From assembly GCF_900096975.1 (NCBI RefSeq), contig NZ_FMYQ01000036.1:1-63645 (forward strand): DNA of 63,645 nt, read 5' to 3'. Origin of the DNA: Paraburkholderia lycopersici. Its GTDB lineage: Bacteria; Pseudomonadota; Gammaproteobacteria; Burkholderiales; Burkholderiaceae. Below the pieces are notes generated by a model. It had not been told where the DNA came from. It searched no databases and saw nothing but the letters and a program-made list of their open reading frames with translations. The position numbers and the translations under genes are program-made. How positions within the stretch are numbered: the first letter of the stretch is position 1; each line of letters starts with the position of its first letter. This document shows, in pieces, positions 26,720 to 35,153 of this stretch.

Positions 26720-27583
26720 ATGGCTGATTACGCAGATACCGCATTTTCCGGCGCGCCGTCGAAGCACAGCGCATCGTCTCCTTCGTTCGACGCTTCCGAA
26801 TCCCCCGTCGCACTCGACTCCCCTGGTCCGCACGCGCCCGAGGGCGAACCTGCGCGCGAACCGGGCTTGCCCGCGGATGGCGGCTTGCGCCAAGGCACGC
26901 TGAGCGGCTTCGAAACGCCCGAGCCTGCCCAGACGAGCGCAACGCCCGGCGACGAGGGGAGCGTCGCGAGCCCGGTTGCGGGGGCAACGGCCGCGCGCCG
27001 CGCAACGCGGGCGAAACGGCCGGCTGCTCCCGCCGTGGACGAAGCGGGGCCGCCGGCCGTCGAGGCTGCTCAGGATGCGCCGGCAGCGCCTGGCGCCGCG
27101 ATCGCCTCCGAGCCATCGTTCGCCGCGGACAATCCCGAACGCGTCGAAGCCGTTCAGCCCGACGCGCTGACGCAGCGTCTCGACGCACTACACGGTGCGC
27201 TCCAGGGGGCGCTCGCCGGGCAGCGCGTCATGGCCGCCGCGTCGTCGCGGCAGCTCAAGTGGGTGCTCGCCGCAGCGTCGGCGGCTGTGCTTGCTTCGGT
27301 GGGTTTTGGCATCGCGCAATCGGTGCGGCTCGATAGCATGGCGAACGAGGCCCGCGCGGAGCAGGCGCGCCTCGAACAGTTCATCCTGAAGCAGCAGTCC
27401 ACGCTCGACCAGCTAACGCAGCGGCTCGCCACGCCGGTTGCGGCAGTGGCGCCGTCCGCCGCCGCTGCGCCGCCGGCACCCGGGAGCGCACCGGCACCCG
27501 CGCATCGCGCGTTGGCGCATCCGGCGCACGGGGCCGCGCACGCGCATCACGCACAGAGACCGGGCCAAAAAGCGGCCCGCTAA
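26720..27583 (+). CDS. Hypothetical single-pass membrane protein with disordered N-terminus
   Basis: A 287-residue protein. Residues 1 to about 150 are low-complexity, rich in Ala/Pro/Glu/Ser and likely disordered. A transmembrane helix follows at about 175-194 (LKWVLAAASAAVLASVGFGI), then a short coiled coil (SMANEARAEQARLEQFILKQ) and an Ala/Pro/His tail. The topology resembles envelope proteins that anchor or scaffold rather than enzymes. No family recognised; codon pattern and length support a real gene. Confidence 0.55.
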   Translation: MADYADTAFSGAPSKHSASSPSFDASESPVALDSPGPHAPEGEPAREPGLPADGGLRQGTLSGFETPEPAQTSATPGDEGSVASPVAGATAARRATRAKRPAAPAVDEAGPPAVEAAQDAPAAPGAAIASEPSFAADNPERVEAVQPDALTQRLDALHGALQGALAGQRVMAAASSRQLKWVLAAASAAVLASVGFGIAQSVRLDSMANEARAEQARLEQFILKQQSTLDQLTQRLATPVAAVAPSAAAAPPAPGSAPAPAHRALAHPAHGAAHAHHAQRPGQKAAR

Positions 27584-27730
27584 CCGGCCCGCTAAGCGCG
27601 GCTTCGTTCCGCGATCCATCCCCATACCGGAAAACCTCGATGCGTTGCTTTGCTGCAACGCATCGTTAATGCACGCCACCGTGCGGCCGCGCGTCGCGCA
27701 TTTTTTGCTGCGATGCACTAGCGTCGACTA

Positions 27731-27778
27731 AGGGAAAACCCTATAATCGCTTCTGTCCTAGGGAAAACCCTTAATCGC
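27731..27778 (+). repeat. Tandem AGGGAAAACCC(T) motif upstream of a micro-ORF
   Basis: Two near-identical copies: AGGGAAAACCCTATAATCGC (27731-27750) and AGGGAAAACCCTTAATCGC (27760-27778), start to start 29 bp. The first contains a perfect TATAAT. AGGG/CCCT ends make each unit partly palindromic. They end 20 bp before the 51-aa ORF, suggesting two binding sites of one regulator at a promoter. Confidence 0.6.
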
Positions 27779-27797
27779 AGCTTAACTGGGAGTCGCC

Positions 27798-27953
27798 ATG
27801 AGCTTTATCCTCGCACTGTTCGAAAGGGTGAGCGACCTCTTCGCGTCGCCGTATCTGCCGATGGATTCGGAGTACTCGTACGAAGCGCGTCACCGCGAAG
27901 CCGAGCGCGTTCGCCGCTCGCACTACATGCCGTTCGGCATGCCGCGTGACTGA
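27798..27953 (+). CDS. 51-residue small protein of unknown function
   Basis: A short ORF starting MSFILALFERVSDLFASPYL and ending HYMPFGMPRD, with GGGAG 5-9 bases before the ATG. The N-terminal 18 residues form an amphipathic helix; the middle is rich in Glu/Arg (EARHREAERVRR). It has its own promoter-like tandem motif upstream and a perfect hairpin downstream, good evidence that it is a real gene. It recalls the small DUF3563/DUF1127-type proteins of Burkholderia in size and composition, but I cannot assign it to either. Confidence 0.6.
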   Translation: MSFILALFERVSDLFASPYLPMDSEYSYEARHREAERVRRSHYMPFGMPRD

Positions 27954-27993
27954 TCGAAGCGTTTCTCCGGTCGGACCGCCTGGTCTTTTTAGC

Positions 27994-28023
27994 GAGGCCG
28001 GCTCTCTTTCGGGAGCCGGCCTC
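27994..28023 (+). terminator. Hairpin after the 51-aa ORF
   Basis: GAGGCCGGCTC (27994-28004) pairs perfectly with GAGCCGGCCTC (28013-28023), 8-base loop. Forty bases after the stop. Only GTTGCGT follows, so the T-tract is poor, but the 11-bp stem is strong. Confidence 0.6.
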
Positions 28024-28169
28024 GTTGCGTCTGGGGCAGTTTGAGGCAGCGCCGCTTCGCTGCGCGCGACGGCAGCCACGCGCGGCACGTGTCATAGTGG
28101 TGCCGCTTCAAGGCGCTCATGGCGTCGTGCGGCGAACCCGCGCCGCCCGATCCGCAACCCGGCAACGCT

Positions 28170-28796
28170 ATGCCTCACACCATGCCCGATACCTATTTCT
28201 ACGACCCCGCCCGCGGCCACGGCCTGCCGCACGACCCATTCAAGGCGATCGTCGCGCCGCGCGTGATCGGCTGGATCTCCAGCCGCGCGAAGAGCGGCGT
28301 GCTCAACCTCGCGCCCTACAGCTTCTTTGGCGCGTTCGCCACGTTTCCGCCGATTATCGGGTTCTGCAGCGAAGGCCGTAAGGACAGCATCAGCAACGTC
28401 GAAGAAACCGGCGAGTTCGTCTGGAACCTCACGTCGAAGGCGCTGGCCGCACAGATGAACCGAACCTCCGCGCCGGTCGCGGCCGACGTGGATGAATTCG
28501 CTCTCGCGGGCCTCACGGCCGCACCGGGCCGCAGCGTTGCCGTGCCGCACGTAGCCGAGTCGCCGGCTGCGCTCGAATGCAAGCTGCTGCAGATCGTGCA
28601 GCTCAAATCGCTCGACGGCGCGCCGATGGACAACTGGCTCGCGCTCGGCCAGGTGGTGGGCGTGCACATTCGCGAGGAATATCTGAAGGACGGCCTCTTC
28701 GACACGCACGCCGCCCAGCCCGTGATGCGGGCGGGCTATCGCGCCGACTACGCGCAGATCGGCGAGATGTTCCAGATGGTGCGGCCGGGCGCGTAA
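28170..28796 (+). CDS. Flavin reductase-like (FMN-binding split-barrel) protein
   Basis: A 208-residue protein of the flavin reductase-like family. HDPFKAIVAPRVIGWISSRA, LNLAPYSFFGAF and GFCSEGRKDSISNVEETGEF are the typical FMN-binding split-barrel segments. Such proteins reduce FMN or act as NAD(P)H:flavin oxidoreductases, often serving monooxygenases. Start uncertain: ATGs at 28170 and 28182 are both reasonable, and the frame is open to 28119. Stand-alone gene. Confidence 0.75.
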   Translation: MPHTMPDTYFYDPARGHGLPHDPFKAIVAPRVIGWISSRAKSGVLNLAPYSFFGAFATFPPIIGFCSEGRKDSISNVEETGEFVWNLTSKALAAQMNRTSAPVAADVDEFALAGLTAAPGRSVAVPHVAESPAALECKLLQIVQLKSLDGAPMDNWLALGQVVGVHIREEYLKDGLFDTHAAQPVMRAGYRADYAQIGEMFQMVRPGA

Positions 28797-28889
28797 GCCT
28801 CGTCTGGCGCGGGCGGCCCGCGGCGTTGCCGCGCCCCGTGCGCACGCCGATAATGGCCCGACAGCGCGAGGCGCGCAGGGAGGCAACCC

Positions 28890-29186
28890 ATGCAATCTCC
28901 GACGGGATCGGTGGTGGCGCTCAGTTCGGCCGCCTCGACGATGTTTTCGATCGGCATGATCGCCCTCGGTTACTGGGGGCTGCACGAGCCTTCGGCCTGG
29001 CGCATCGGCGACCGCGTGGTCGTCGGCATCGCGCTCGCGGGCTTCGCGTGCCTCGGCAGCGTGCCCTGGCTCGCGACGTCGCCCGCGCAGCCCAACGACG
29101 AATCGCGCTTCTTGCTGGCGCGCCGCGCGTTTCTTTGCGGCGCGGCGGCGGTGTGGTTGTCGATCGCGTTATCGCTGGTGCTCTGA
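28890..29186 (+). CDS. Small hypothetical membrane protein
   Basis: A 98-residue protein with three predicted hydrophobic helices (about 9-28, 44-64 and 77-97). GGGAGG lies 6-11 bases before the ATG. No family recognised; probably an inner-membrane protein. Confidence 0.6.
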   Translation: MQSPTGSVVALSSAASTMFSIGMIALGYWGLHEPSAWRIGDRVVVGIALAGFACLGSVPWLATSPAQPNDESRFLLARRAFLCGAAAVWLSIALSLVL

Positions 29187-29547
29187 CACGTGTCTCGGAA
29201 GCCGGGCGCGCATCGCCACCATGCTTGCCATCTGATTCGCCGTCGAGGTCGGCGCGCTTCGACAGGCGATCCACGACCTGCGCGTCCGCCCGATGCCGCA
29301 TCGGGTCCGCGCCGTCGGTCATCGTGTCGCTCACGTGAGCGCCGATGAGGCGCGGGCGGGACCGGGGCTTGGCGCCGGGCTCATCCGATATTTGCCGTTC
29401 GCTTCGTGACCAGCTTCCGGCGATGCGGGGTTGGGCTCGCCGGGAAGAAGGAAGCCGTCCGCGAGTTTGGTACGATGCACGCTTTGCCAGCCGACCCTAC
29501 CTGCCCGCGTGAAGCGTTACGTGCCGTTGATCCGCGATCGAATCGCG
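29187..29547. other. Intergenic region before mrcA
   Basis: About 360 bases without a supportable gene. It contains a perfect 12-bp palindrome GCTCACGTGAGC (29329-29340) nested within CATCG...CGATG (29320-29347), a possible terminator or operator. The mrcA frame is open back to 29431 (TTG). Confidence 0.4.
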
Positions 29548-32061
29548 ATGCTCTTTTCCCGCCTGAAGCCCGCCGCCATGCGGCTCGGCGCCGTTGCCCG
29601 CCCGTTGGGCGCGCGTGCGCTCCGTCATCTGCGGCATCCCACGCGGCGCGGCGTATTCATTGCCATCGGCGCGCTGCCGGCGCTCGTCTTGCTCTACGTG
29701 CTCGTGCTGATTCCGTTCACGCCCAGCATCGGCGACATCCGCAAGGCGCGCGTGGACGAGCCGGCGCAGATCCTTTCCGCCGACGGCAAGCTGCTCGCCG
29801 AATTCAAGCCCTCGAACCGCGAATGGGTGCCGCTCTCGCAGATATCGCCGCATATGGTCGACGCGCTGATCTCGACCGAGGACCACCGCTTCTACGAGCA
29901 CCACGGGATCGACTTCAAGCGCACGGCGGGCGCCGCGCTGCATACGTTCTCGGGCGGCCGCCAGGGCGGCTCGACCATCACGCAGCAGCTCGCGCGCAAT
30001 CTCTATCCCGACGAGATCGGCCGCGCGCCCACGCTCACGCGCAAGATCAAGGAAGCGATCACGGCGTTCAAGATCGAGGCCGTATATAGCAAGCAGCAGA
30101 TTCTCGAGACCTATCTGAACACGGTGCCGTTTCTCTACAACGCCTACGGCATCGAGATGGCGGCGCGCACTTACTTCGGCGTTTCGGCCGATCAGCTCGA
30201 CATCCTGCAGGCCGCGACGCTCACGGGCATGCTCAAGGGCAACGCCTACTACAACCCCGTGATCAACCCCGAGCGCGCGCTCGCGCGGCGCAACACCGTG
30301 CTCGGCCAGATGGTGAAATACGGCAAGCTGAGCCCCGCGCAGTACGCGGCGCTCTCGAAGAAGCCGCTGCGTCTGGACTTCGAGCGCCAGACCGAGCCGC
30401 CGGGTCCCGCGCCGCACTTCGCGCTGCAACTGCGCAAGTGGCTGATCGCATGGGCCGATCGTAACGACTACAACATCTACTCCGATGGCCTCGTGGTGCG
30501 CACCACGATCGACTCGCGCCTCCAGCAGATGGCGACCACCGCGCTGCGCCAGCACGCGAACCAGCTCCAGGGCATCGCGAACAGCACATGGAGCGGCCGC
30601 AACGGCTGCACGGCGAGCAACGACCTGTTCGCGACGTTCATGCGCGAAACACCGGACTACAAGAGCGCGCGCGACGCGGGCGCGAGCGACGCCGACGCGC
30701 TCAAGCATCTCGCCGCCGACCGGGACTTCATGCGCAACCTTTGCAAGGACAAGACCGAGGTGCAGGCGGGCTTCCTCGCCATCGACCCGCGCAATGGTCA
30801 GATCAGGGCGTGGGTGGGCAGCCGCGATTTCACCGACGAACCGTTCGACCACGTGCAGCAGGCGCGCCGGCAACCGGGCTCGACCTTCAAACCGTTCGTG
30901 TACGGCGCGGCTTATGCGGCGGGCGCGAAGCCGGGCGATACGTTCATCGACCAGCCGGTGGAGATTCCGCTGGCGGGCGGCGAGATCTGGAAACCGACCG
31001 ACGACGTGCCGCCGAGCAACCGCCCGATGACCTTGCGCGACGCGATCGCGTTCTCGCGCAACCGCATCACGGCGCAACTGATGCAGACGGTGGGGCCGGA
31101 CAAGGTCGCGCGCCTCGCGCGCGCGATGGGCGTGCGCGACAGCCAGCTCGATCCGGTGCCGTCGCTCGCGCTCGGCACGAGCCCGGTCACGCTCAAGGAG
31201 ATGGTCTCCGCGTACAGCACCATCGCCAACGACGGCGTGTATCTCGAACCGCGCATGGTCACGAGCATCGAGGACCGCAAGGGCAACGTGCTGGCGCAGT
31301 TCGCGAACGCCTCGCCCGAGCGCGCGCTTTCCGCCGAAGCGGACCGCACGCTGCTCGACACGATGCGCGACGTCGTGAACCGCGGCACGGGCGCGGCGAT
31401 CCGCTCGCGCTTCGGCATTCGCGGCGACGTGGCGGGCAAGACCGGCACGACCCAGGGCAATACGGACGGCTGGTTCATCCTGATGTCCCCGCAGCTCGTC
31501 GGCGGCGCATGGGTGGGTTTCGACGACGGCCGCGTGACGCTCGACGACTACTGGGGACAGGGGGCGCACAGCGCGCTGCCGATCGTCGGCGACGTCTTCC
31601 AGCGGGCATTTCGTTCGCGCCTCGTCGATCCGCGCGCGCGCTTCGATACCGAGGTGACGCCGGGCGCCTTCGAGACCTTCCGCGAGAAACTGCGCGCGTG
31701 GATGGACAAGCTGTTCGGCGCGCGCGAGGCGCCGCCGCCGCAAAACGCGCCGGTGCGGCATGCGCCGCCGCCGCGCGTGAGCGCGCCGGCGCCTGCATCG
31801 GCGGCGTCGGCGGCATCGGAGGCGGGTGGAGCGTCGGCGCCTGCCGAAGCATCCGCGGCGTCCGCGGCGTCGGGCACGCGAGAACTCGGCGAGCCGCCGA
31901 TCATCGGCCCGTCGGGCGCGCCGCCGCAAGCGCCGCAGCCCTCTTACCCCGCGCAGGAGCCCGCGCTCGCGCCGACGCCGACGCCCGACGTCGCCGAACC
32001 CGACACTTCGGGCGCGAGCGCCAGCTACACGCCGCCCGTGGCGCAGCCGCAGGGGCAATGA
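29548..32061 (+). CDS. mrcA: Penicillin-binding protein 1A (bifunctional glycosyltransferase/transpeptidase)
   Basis: A class A PBP that polymerises and cross-links peptidoglycan in the periplasm. With this start it has 837 residues: a membrane anchor (FIAIGALPALVLLYVLVL), a GT51 domain with catalytic Glu111 in STEDHRFYEHHGIDF and GGSTITQQLARNLY, and a transpeptidase domain with Ser445 in GSTFKPF (SxxK), SRN and K631-TG in AGKTGTTQ. The last ~110 residues are an Ala/Pro-rich low-complexity tail, apparently periplasmic. Start uncertain: GTG at 29509 and TTG at 29431 are in frame and no candidate has a good ribosome site. Single gene. Confidence 0.88.
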   Translation: MLFSRLKPAAMRLGAVARPLGARALRHLRHPTRRGVFIAIGALPALVLLYVLVLIPFTPSIGDIRKARVDEPAQILSADGKLLAEFKPSNREWVPLSQISPHMVDALISTEDHRFYEHHGIDFKRTAGAALHTFSGGRQGGSTITQQLARNLYPDEIGRAPTLTRKIKEAITAFKIEAVYSKQQILETYLNTVPFLYNAYGIEMAARTYFGVSADQLDILQAATLTGMLKGNAYYNPVINPERALARRNTVLGQMVKYGKLSPAQYAALSKKPLRLDFERQTEPPGPAPHFALQLRKWLIAWADRNDYNIYSDGLVVRTTIDSRLQQMATTALRQHANQLQGIANSTWSGRNGCTASNDLFATFMRETPDYKSARDAGASDADALKHLAADRDFMRNLCKDKTEVQAGFLAIDPRNGQIRAWVGSRDFTDEPFDHVQQARRQPGSTFKPFVYGAAYAAGAKPGDTFIDQPVEIPLAGGEIWKPTDDVPPSNRPMTLRDAIAFSRNRITAQLMQTVGPDKVARLARAMGVRDSQLDPVPSLALGTSPVTLKEMVSAYSTIANDGVYLEPRMVTSIEDRKGNVLAQFANASPERALSAEADRTLLDTMRDVVNRGTGAAIRSRFGIRGDVAGKTGTTQGNTDGWFILMSPQLVGGAWVGFDDGRVTLDDYWGQGAHSALPIVGDVFQRAFRSRLVDPRARFDTEVTPGAFETFREKLRAWMDKLFGAREAPPPQNAPVRHAPPPRVSAPAPASAASAASEAGGASAPAEASAASAASGTRELGEPPIIGPSGAPPQAPQPSYPAQEPALAPTPTPDVAEPDTSGASASYTPPVAQPQGQ

Positions 32062-32250
32062 AGGCCGTTCGCCTCGGGTTGCACGCGAGGGCTTGCGGGC
32101 GGCGCTCGCGGAACCCGCGCGGGTTCGCCCACGAGCGCCGCGTTCCGCTGCCTCGCCGCGTCAATTTCGCCGACGATCGAGTGCACCTCGTCCATGCGCG
32201 CGACGATACTGCTGATCTTGCGCCACGGCCGGTGAGATAGTTGGGGTTCC

Positions 32251-32282
32251 AAAAGAAGAAAAAGGGCGCGAAACGCGCCCTT
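32251..32282 (-). terminator. Rho-independent terminator of the copper ATPase gene
   Basis: On the minus strand AAGGGCGCG-TTT-CGCGCCCTT (32282-32262) is followed by TTTCTTCTTTT. It starts 42 bases after the ATPase stop. Confidence 0.75.
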
Positions 32283-32324
32283 CCGGCGGGTTTTGCCAGC
32301 TGACTCGCGAGCCGCCCGGCGTTT

Positions 32325-34841
32325 CTAGCGCCGCGCCCGCCAGGTTCCGAGCAGCAGCGCGTTGGTCACGACGCTTACGCTGGAAAACGCCATTGCCGCG
32401 CCCGCGAGCATGGGATTGAGCAAACCGAACGCCGCGAGCGGAATCCCGATCAGGTTGTAGACGAACGCCCAGAACAGGTTCTGCTGGATCTTGCGCCAGG
32501 TGCGCCGCGAGATATCGATTGCGGACGCAACGAGCGCCGGGTCGCCACGCATCAGCGTGATGCCGGCGGCATGCATGGCGACGTCGGTGCCGGTTGCCAT
32601 GGCGATGCCGATGTCGGCGGCGGCGAGCGCGGGGGCGTCGTTGATGCCGTCGCCCGCCATCGCGACGATGCCGCCGCTGCGCATCTTGAGGTCGCGGATC
32701 GTGCGCGCCTTGTCGTCGGGAAGCACTTGCGCGTGGACTTCGTCGATTCCGAGCTGCGCGGCCACGGCCGCCGCGCTTCCCGCATTGTCGCCGGTCACGA
32801 GCACGCTGCGTATGCCCATCGACTTGAGGCTCGCGACCGCCTCGCGGGCCGTGGGCTTCACCGTGTCGCCGAACGCGAGCAACGCCAGCACGCCATCGTG
32901 CGATTCACCGCGCGATGCTCCGTACATATCGCTGCCCAGCGCGAAGAGCCACGACACCGTGTTGCCGGCTTCTTCGAGCGAACGCGCGCGCGCCGCGAGC
33001 GCGGGCGGCACGGTCAGCGCCAGTTCGTCGAGCCAGCGGCCGCTGCCGATCGCGAGGCGCCGGCCGTTCACCTCGGCCTCGACGCCGCGCCCCGGCACCG
33101 CGCGCGCATGGGCAGCGGCGGGTCGTGGCGTGCCGGGCGCCTGAGCGTCGCAGGCCTGCACGACGGCCTTCGCGAGCGGGTGATCGCTTTGGCGCTGCAC
33201 GGCGGCCGCGAGCGCGAGTGCTTCGTCGCGCGCGAGGCCCTCGGCCGCTTCGAACGCCGTCAGCGACGGCTGGCCGAGCGTGAGCGTGCCGGTCTTGTCG
33301 AAGGCGACCACGCTCACGTTGTGGGCGGTCTCCAACGCTTCGGCATCCTTGATGAGTACGCCTTGGCGCGCTGCCACGCCCGTGCCGGCCATGATCGCGG
33401 CCGGCGTGGCGAGCCCGAGCGCGCACGGGCAGGCGATCACGAGCACGGCGACGGCATTGAGGATCGCCGTTTCGGCGCTCGCGCCCGCGAACAGCCAGCC
33501 TGCCAGCGCAATGGCCGCGATCACGAGGATCGCGGGCACGAATACGGCGCTCACGCGGTCGACGAGGCGCTGGATCGGCGCTTTTTCGGCCTGCGCGCTC
33601 TCCACGAGGCGGATGATGCGCGCGAGCGTGGTTTCCGCGCCGATGGCCGTGGTGCGCACGGCCATCGCGCCTTCGCCGTTGATCGAGCCGCCCGTGACGG
33701 AGTCGCCGGGCGCTTTCGGCACCGGCAGGCTTTCGCCCGTGATGAGCGATTCGTCCACGTGGCTGCGCCCTTCCAGCACGACGCCGTCCACGGGCAGCCG
33801 CTCGCCGGGGCGCACGAGCACGACGGTGCCCACGCGCACCTGGGAGAGCGGGACTTCGCGTTCGCCGGCGGCTGCGTCGCCTGTTCCGTTTGCGGCGGCG
33901 TCCACGCGAATACGCGCGCGTTCGGGCCGCAATGCGTTGAGGGCGCGGATCGCGTCGGTGGTCTGGCGTTTCGCGCGGGCTTCGAGCCACTTCCCGAAGC
34001 GCACGAGCGTGATGACGACCGCCGACGCTTCGAAGTACAGATGCGCGACGTCGCCGGGATGCGCGAGCATCGCGTAGACGCTCACGCCATACGCCGCCGA
34101 GGTGCCGAGCGCGACCAGCAGGTCCATGTTGCCCGCGCCCGCGCGCACGGCCCGCCAGGCGGCGCGGTAAAAGCGCGCGCCGAACACGAACTGCACGGCG
34201 GTCGCGAGCGCGAGTTGCACTGCGGCGGGGAGCATCCAGCCGAGGCCGATCCAGTGGCCGAACATTGGCAGCACGAGCGGTGCGGTCAGCACGGCCGAAA
34301 TCAGCACGGCGCGCCATTCGCGGCGCGCTTCGTCGCTGGCGGCGGCGTTTTTTGCGGACGCCGAGGCGTCTTCGTCTGCGGCGAGGGGCGTCGCTTCGTA
34401 GCCGGCCTTCTTCACCGCGGCGACGAGCCGGTCCTGCAGCTCGCCCGTGAGCGGCGCGCGCAGGTTGACGGTGGCTTGCCCGGTGGCGAGGTTCACGCTC
34501 GCGCCGGCCACGCCGGGCACGCGCGCAAGCGCTTTCTCGACGCGATTCGCGCACGACGCGCAGGTCATCCCGCCGATGGCGAACGTGGCGGTTTCGGTCG
34601 CGACGGGCACGGCTTCGTAACCGGCCTTTTCGACGGCGGCGACGAGCGTGGCGGGCACAACGCCGTCATTGGCCTCGACGGTGGCTTTTTCCGTGGCGAG
34701 GTTGACCGAGGCGCGCGCGACGCCCGGCACCCTGGCGAGCGCCTTCTCCACGCGCGTGGCGCACGAGGCGCACGTCATGCCGTGGATCTCGAGTTCGGTC
34801 ACGGCGGCTTCGGTGCGGTCTGCCACGAGGGGTTCGTTCAT
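32325..34841 (-). CDS. copA: Copper-translocating P1B-type ATPase
   Basis: An 838-residue inner-membrane Cu(I) exporter. Two N-terminal heavy-metal-associated domains each carry GMTCASC. Eight membrane helices follow, with the ion-path motif ACPCALGLATP, the actuator LITGES, phosphorylation site DKTGTLTLGQP, QSDHPLAK and the hinge GDGINDAPAL. CPC plus paired MTCASC domains indicate copper. Two starts are possible, 34868 and 34841. The CueR-type promoter upstream would start transcription near 34872, leaving only about four leader bases for 34868, so I favour 34841; neither has a clear ribosome site. No cueR gene is adjacent. Confidence 0.9.
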   Translation of the reverse strand: MNEPLVADRTEAAVTELEIHGMTCASCATRVEKALARVPGVARASVNLATEKATVEANDGVVPATLVAAVEKAGYEAVPVATETATFAIGGMTCASCANRVEKALARVPGVAGASVNLATGQATVNLRAPLTGELQDRLVAAVKKAGYEATPLAADEDASASAKNAAASDEARREWRAVLISAVLTAPLVLPMFGHWIGLGWMLPAAVQLALATAVQFVFGARFYRAAWRAVRAGAGNMDLLVALGTSAAYGVSVYAMLAHPGDVAHLYFEASAVVITLVRFGKWLEARAKRQTTDAIRALNALRPERARIRVDAAANGTGDAAAGEREVPLSQVRVGTVVLVRPGERLPVDGVVLEGRSHVDESLITGESLPVPKAPGDSVTGGSINGEGAMAVRTTAIGAETTLARIIRLVESAQAEKAPIQRLVDRVSAVFVPAILVIAAIALAGWLFAGASAETAILNAVAVLVIACPCALGLATPAAIMAGTGVAARQGVLIKDAEALETAHNVSVVAFDKTGTLTLGQPSLTAFEAAEGLARDEALALAAAVQRQSDHPLAKAVVQACDAQAPGTPRPAAAHARAVPGRGVEAEVNGRRLAIGSGRWLDELALTVPPALAARARSLEEAGNTVSWLFALGSDMYGASRGESHDGVLALLAFGDTVKPTAREAVASLKSMGIRSVLVTGDNAGSAAAVAAQLGIDEVHAQVLPDDKARTIRDLKMRSGGIVAMAGDGINDAPALAAADIGIAMATGTDVAMHAAGITLMRGDPALVASAIDISRRTWRKIQQNLFWAFVYNLIGIPLAAFGLLNPMLAGAAMAFSSVSVVTNALLLGTWRARR

Positions 34842-34878
34842 GATGGGGGTGCGAACACTGGCTGTCATCGATGTTCGC

Positions 34879-34909
34879 AGTATCTACGTTGCCATCATGG
34901 GAAGGTCAA
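34879..34909 (-). promoter_or_regulatory. CueR/MerR-type promoter of copA
   Basis: On the minus strand: -35 TTGACC (34909-34904), a 19-bp spacer, and -10 GATACT (34884-34879). The spacer contains ACCTTCCC and GCAACGT half-sites in imperfect dyad, close to the CueR consensus ACCTTCC-N-GGAAGGT. A 19-bp spacer is the hallmark of MerR-family activated promoters. Confidence 0.75.
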
Positions 34910-35153
34910 GGGGTGCGACATTGTGGCCTTCTCGTGAGAGCCTGGAGTCCTGCGAGCAAACGATGCAGGCGTAAGGCAATATTTATTGCGCACCGCAGTC
35001 TTCTCAGGCCCAGGCGCGAGCGATACGATACCATCCGGCGGCATTGGCGCCATGCTGTGCGCAGTTCATCACGGCCCTGGGGGGGCCCGCGCGCGGCGTC
35101 GGTGGCCGGTCGACGTCACTTCATGGACCGCCTGCATCGCACACAATCAACAA

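Noticed and set aside
29497..32058. 853-aa minus-strand ORF antisense to mrcA
   Set aside because: Arg/His/Val-rich shadow of an unmistakable PBP1A gene.
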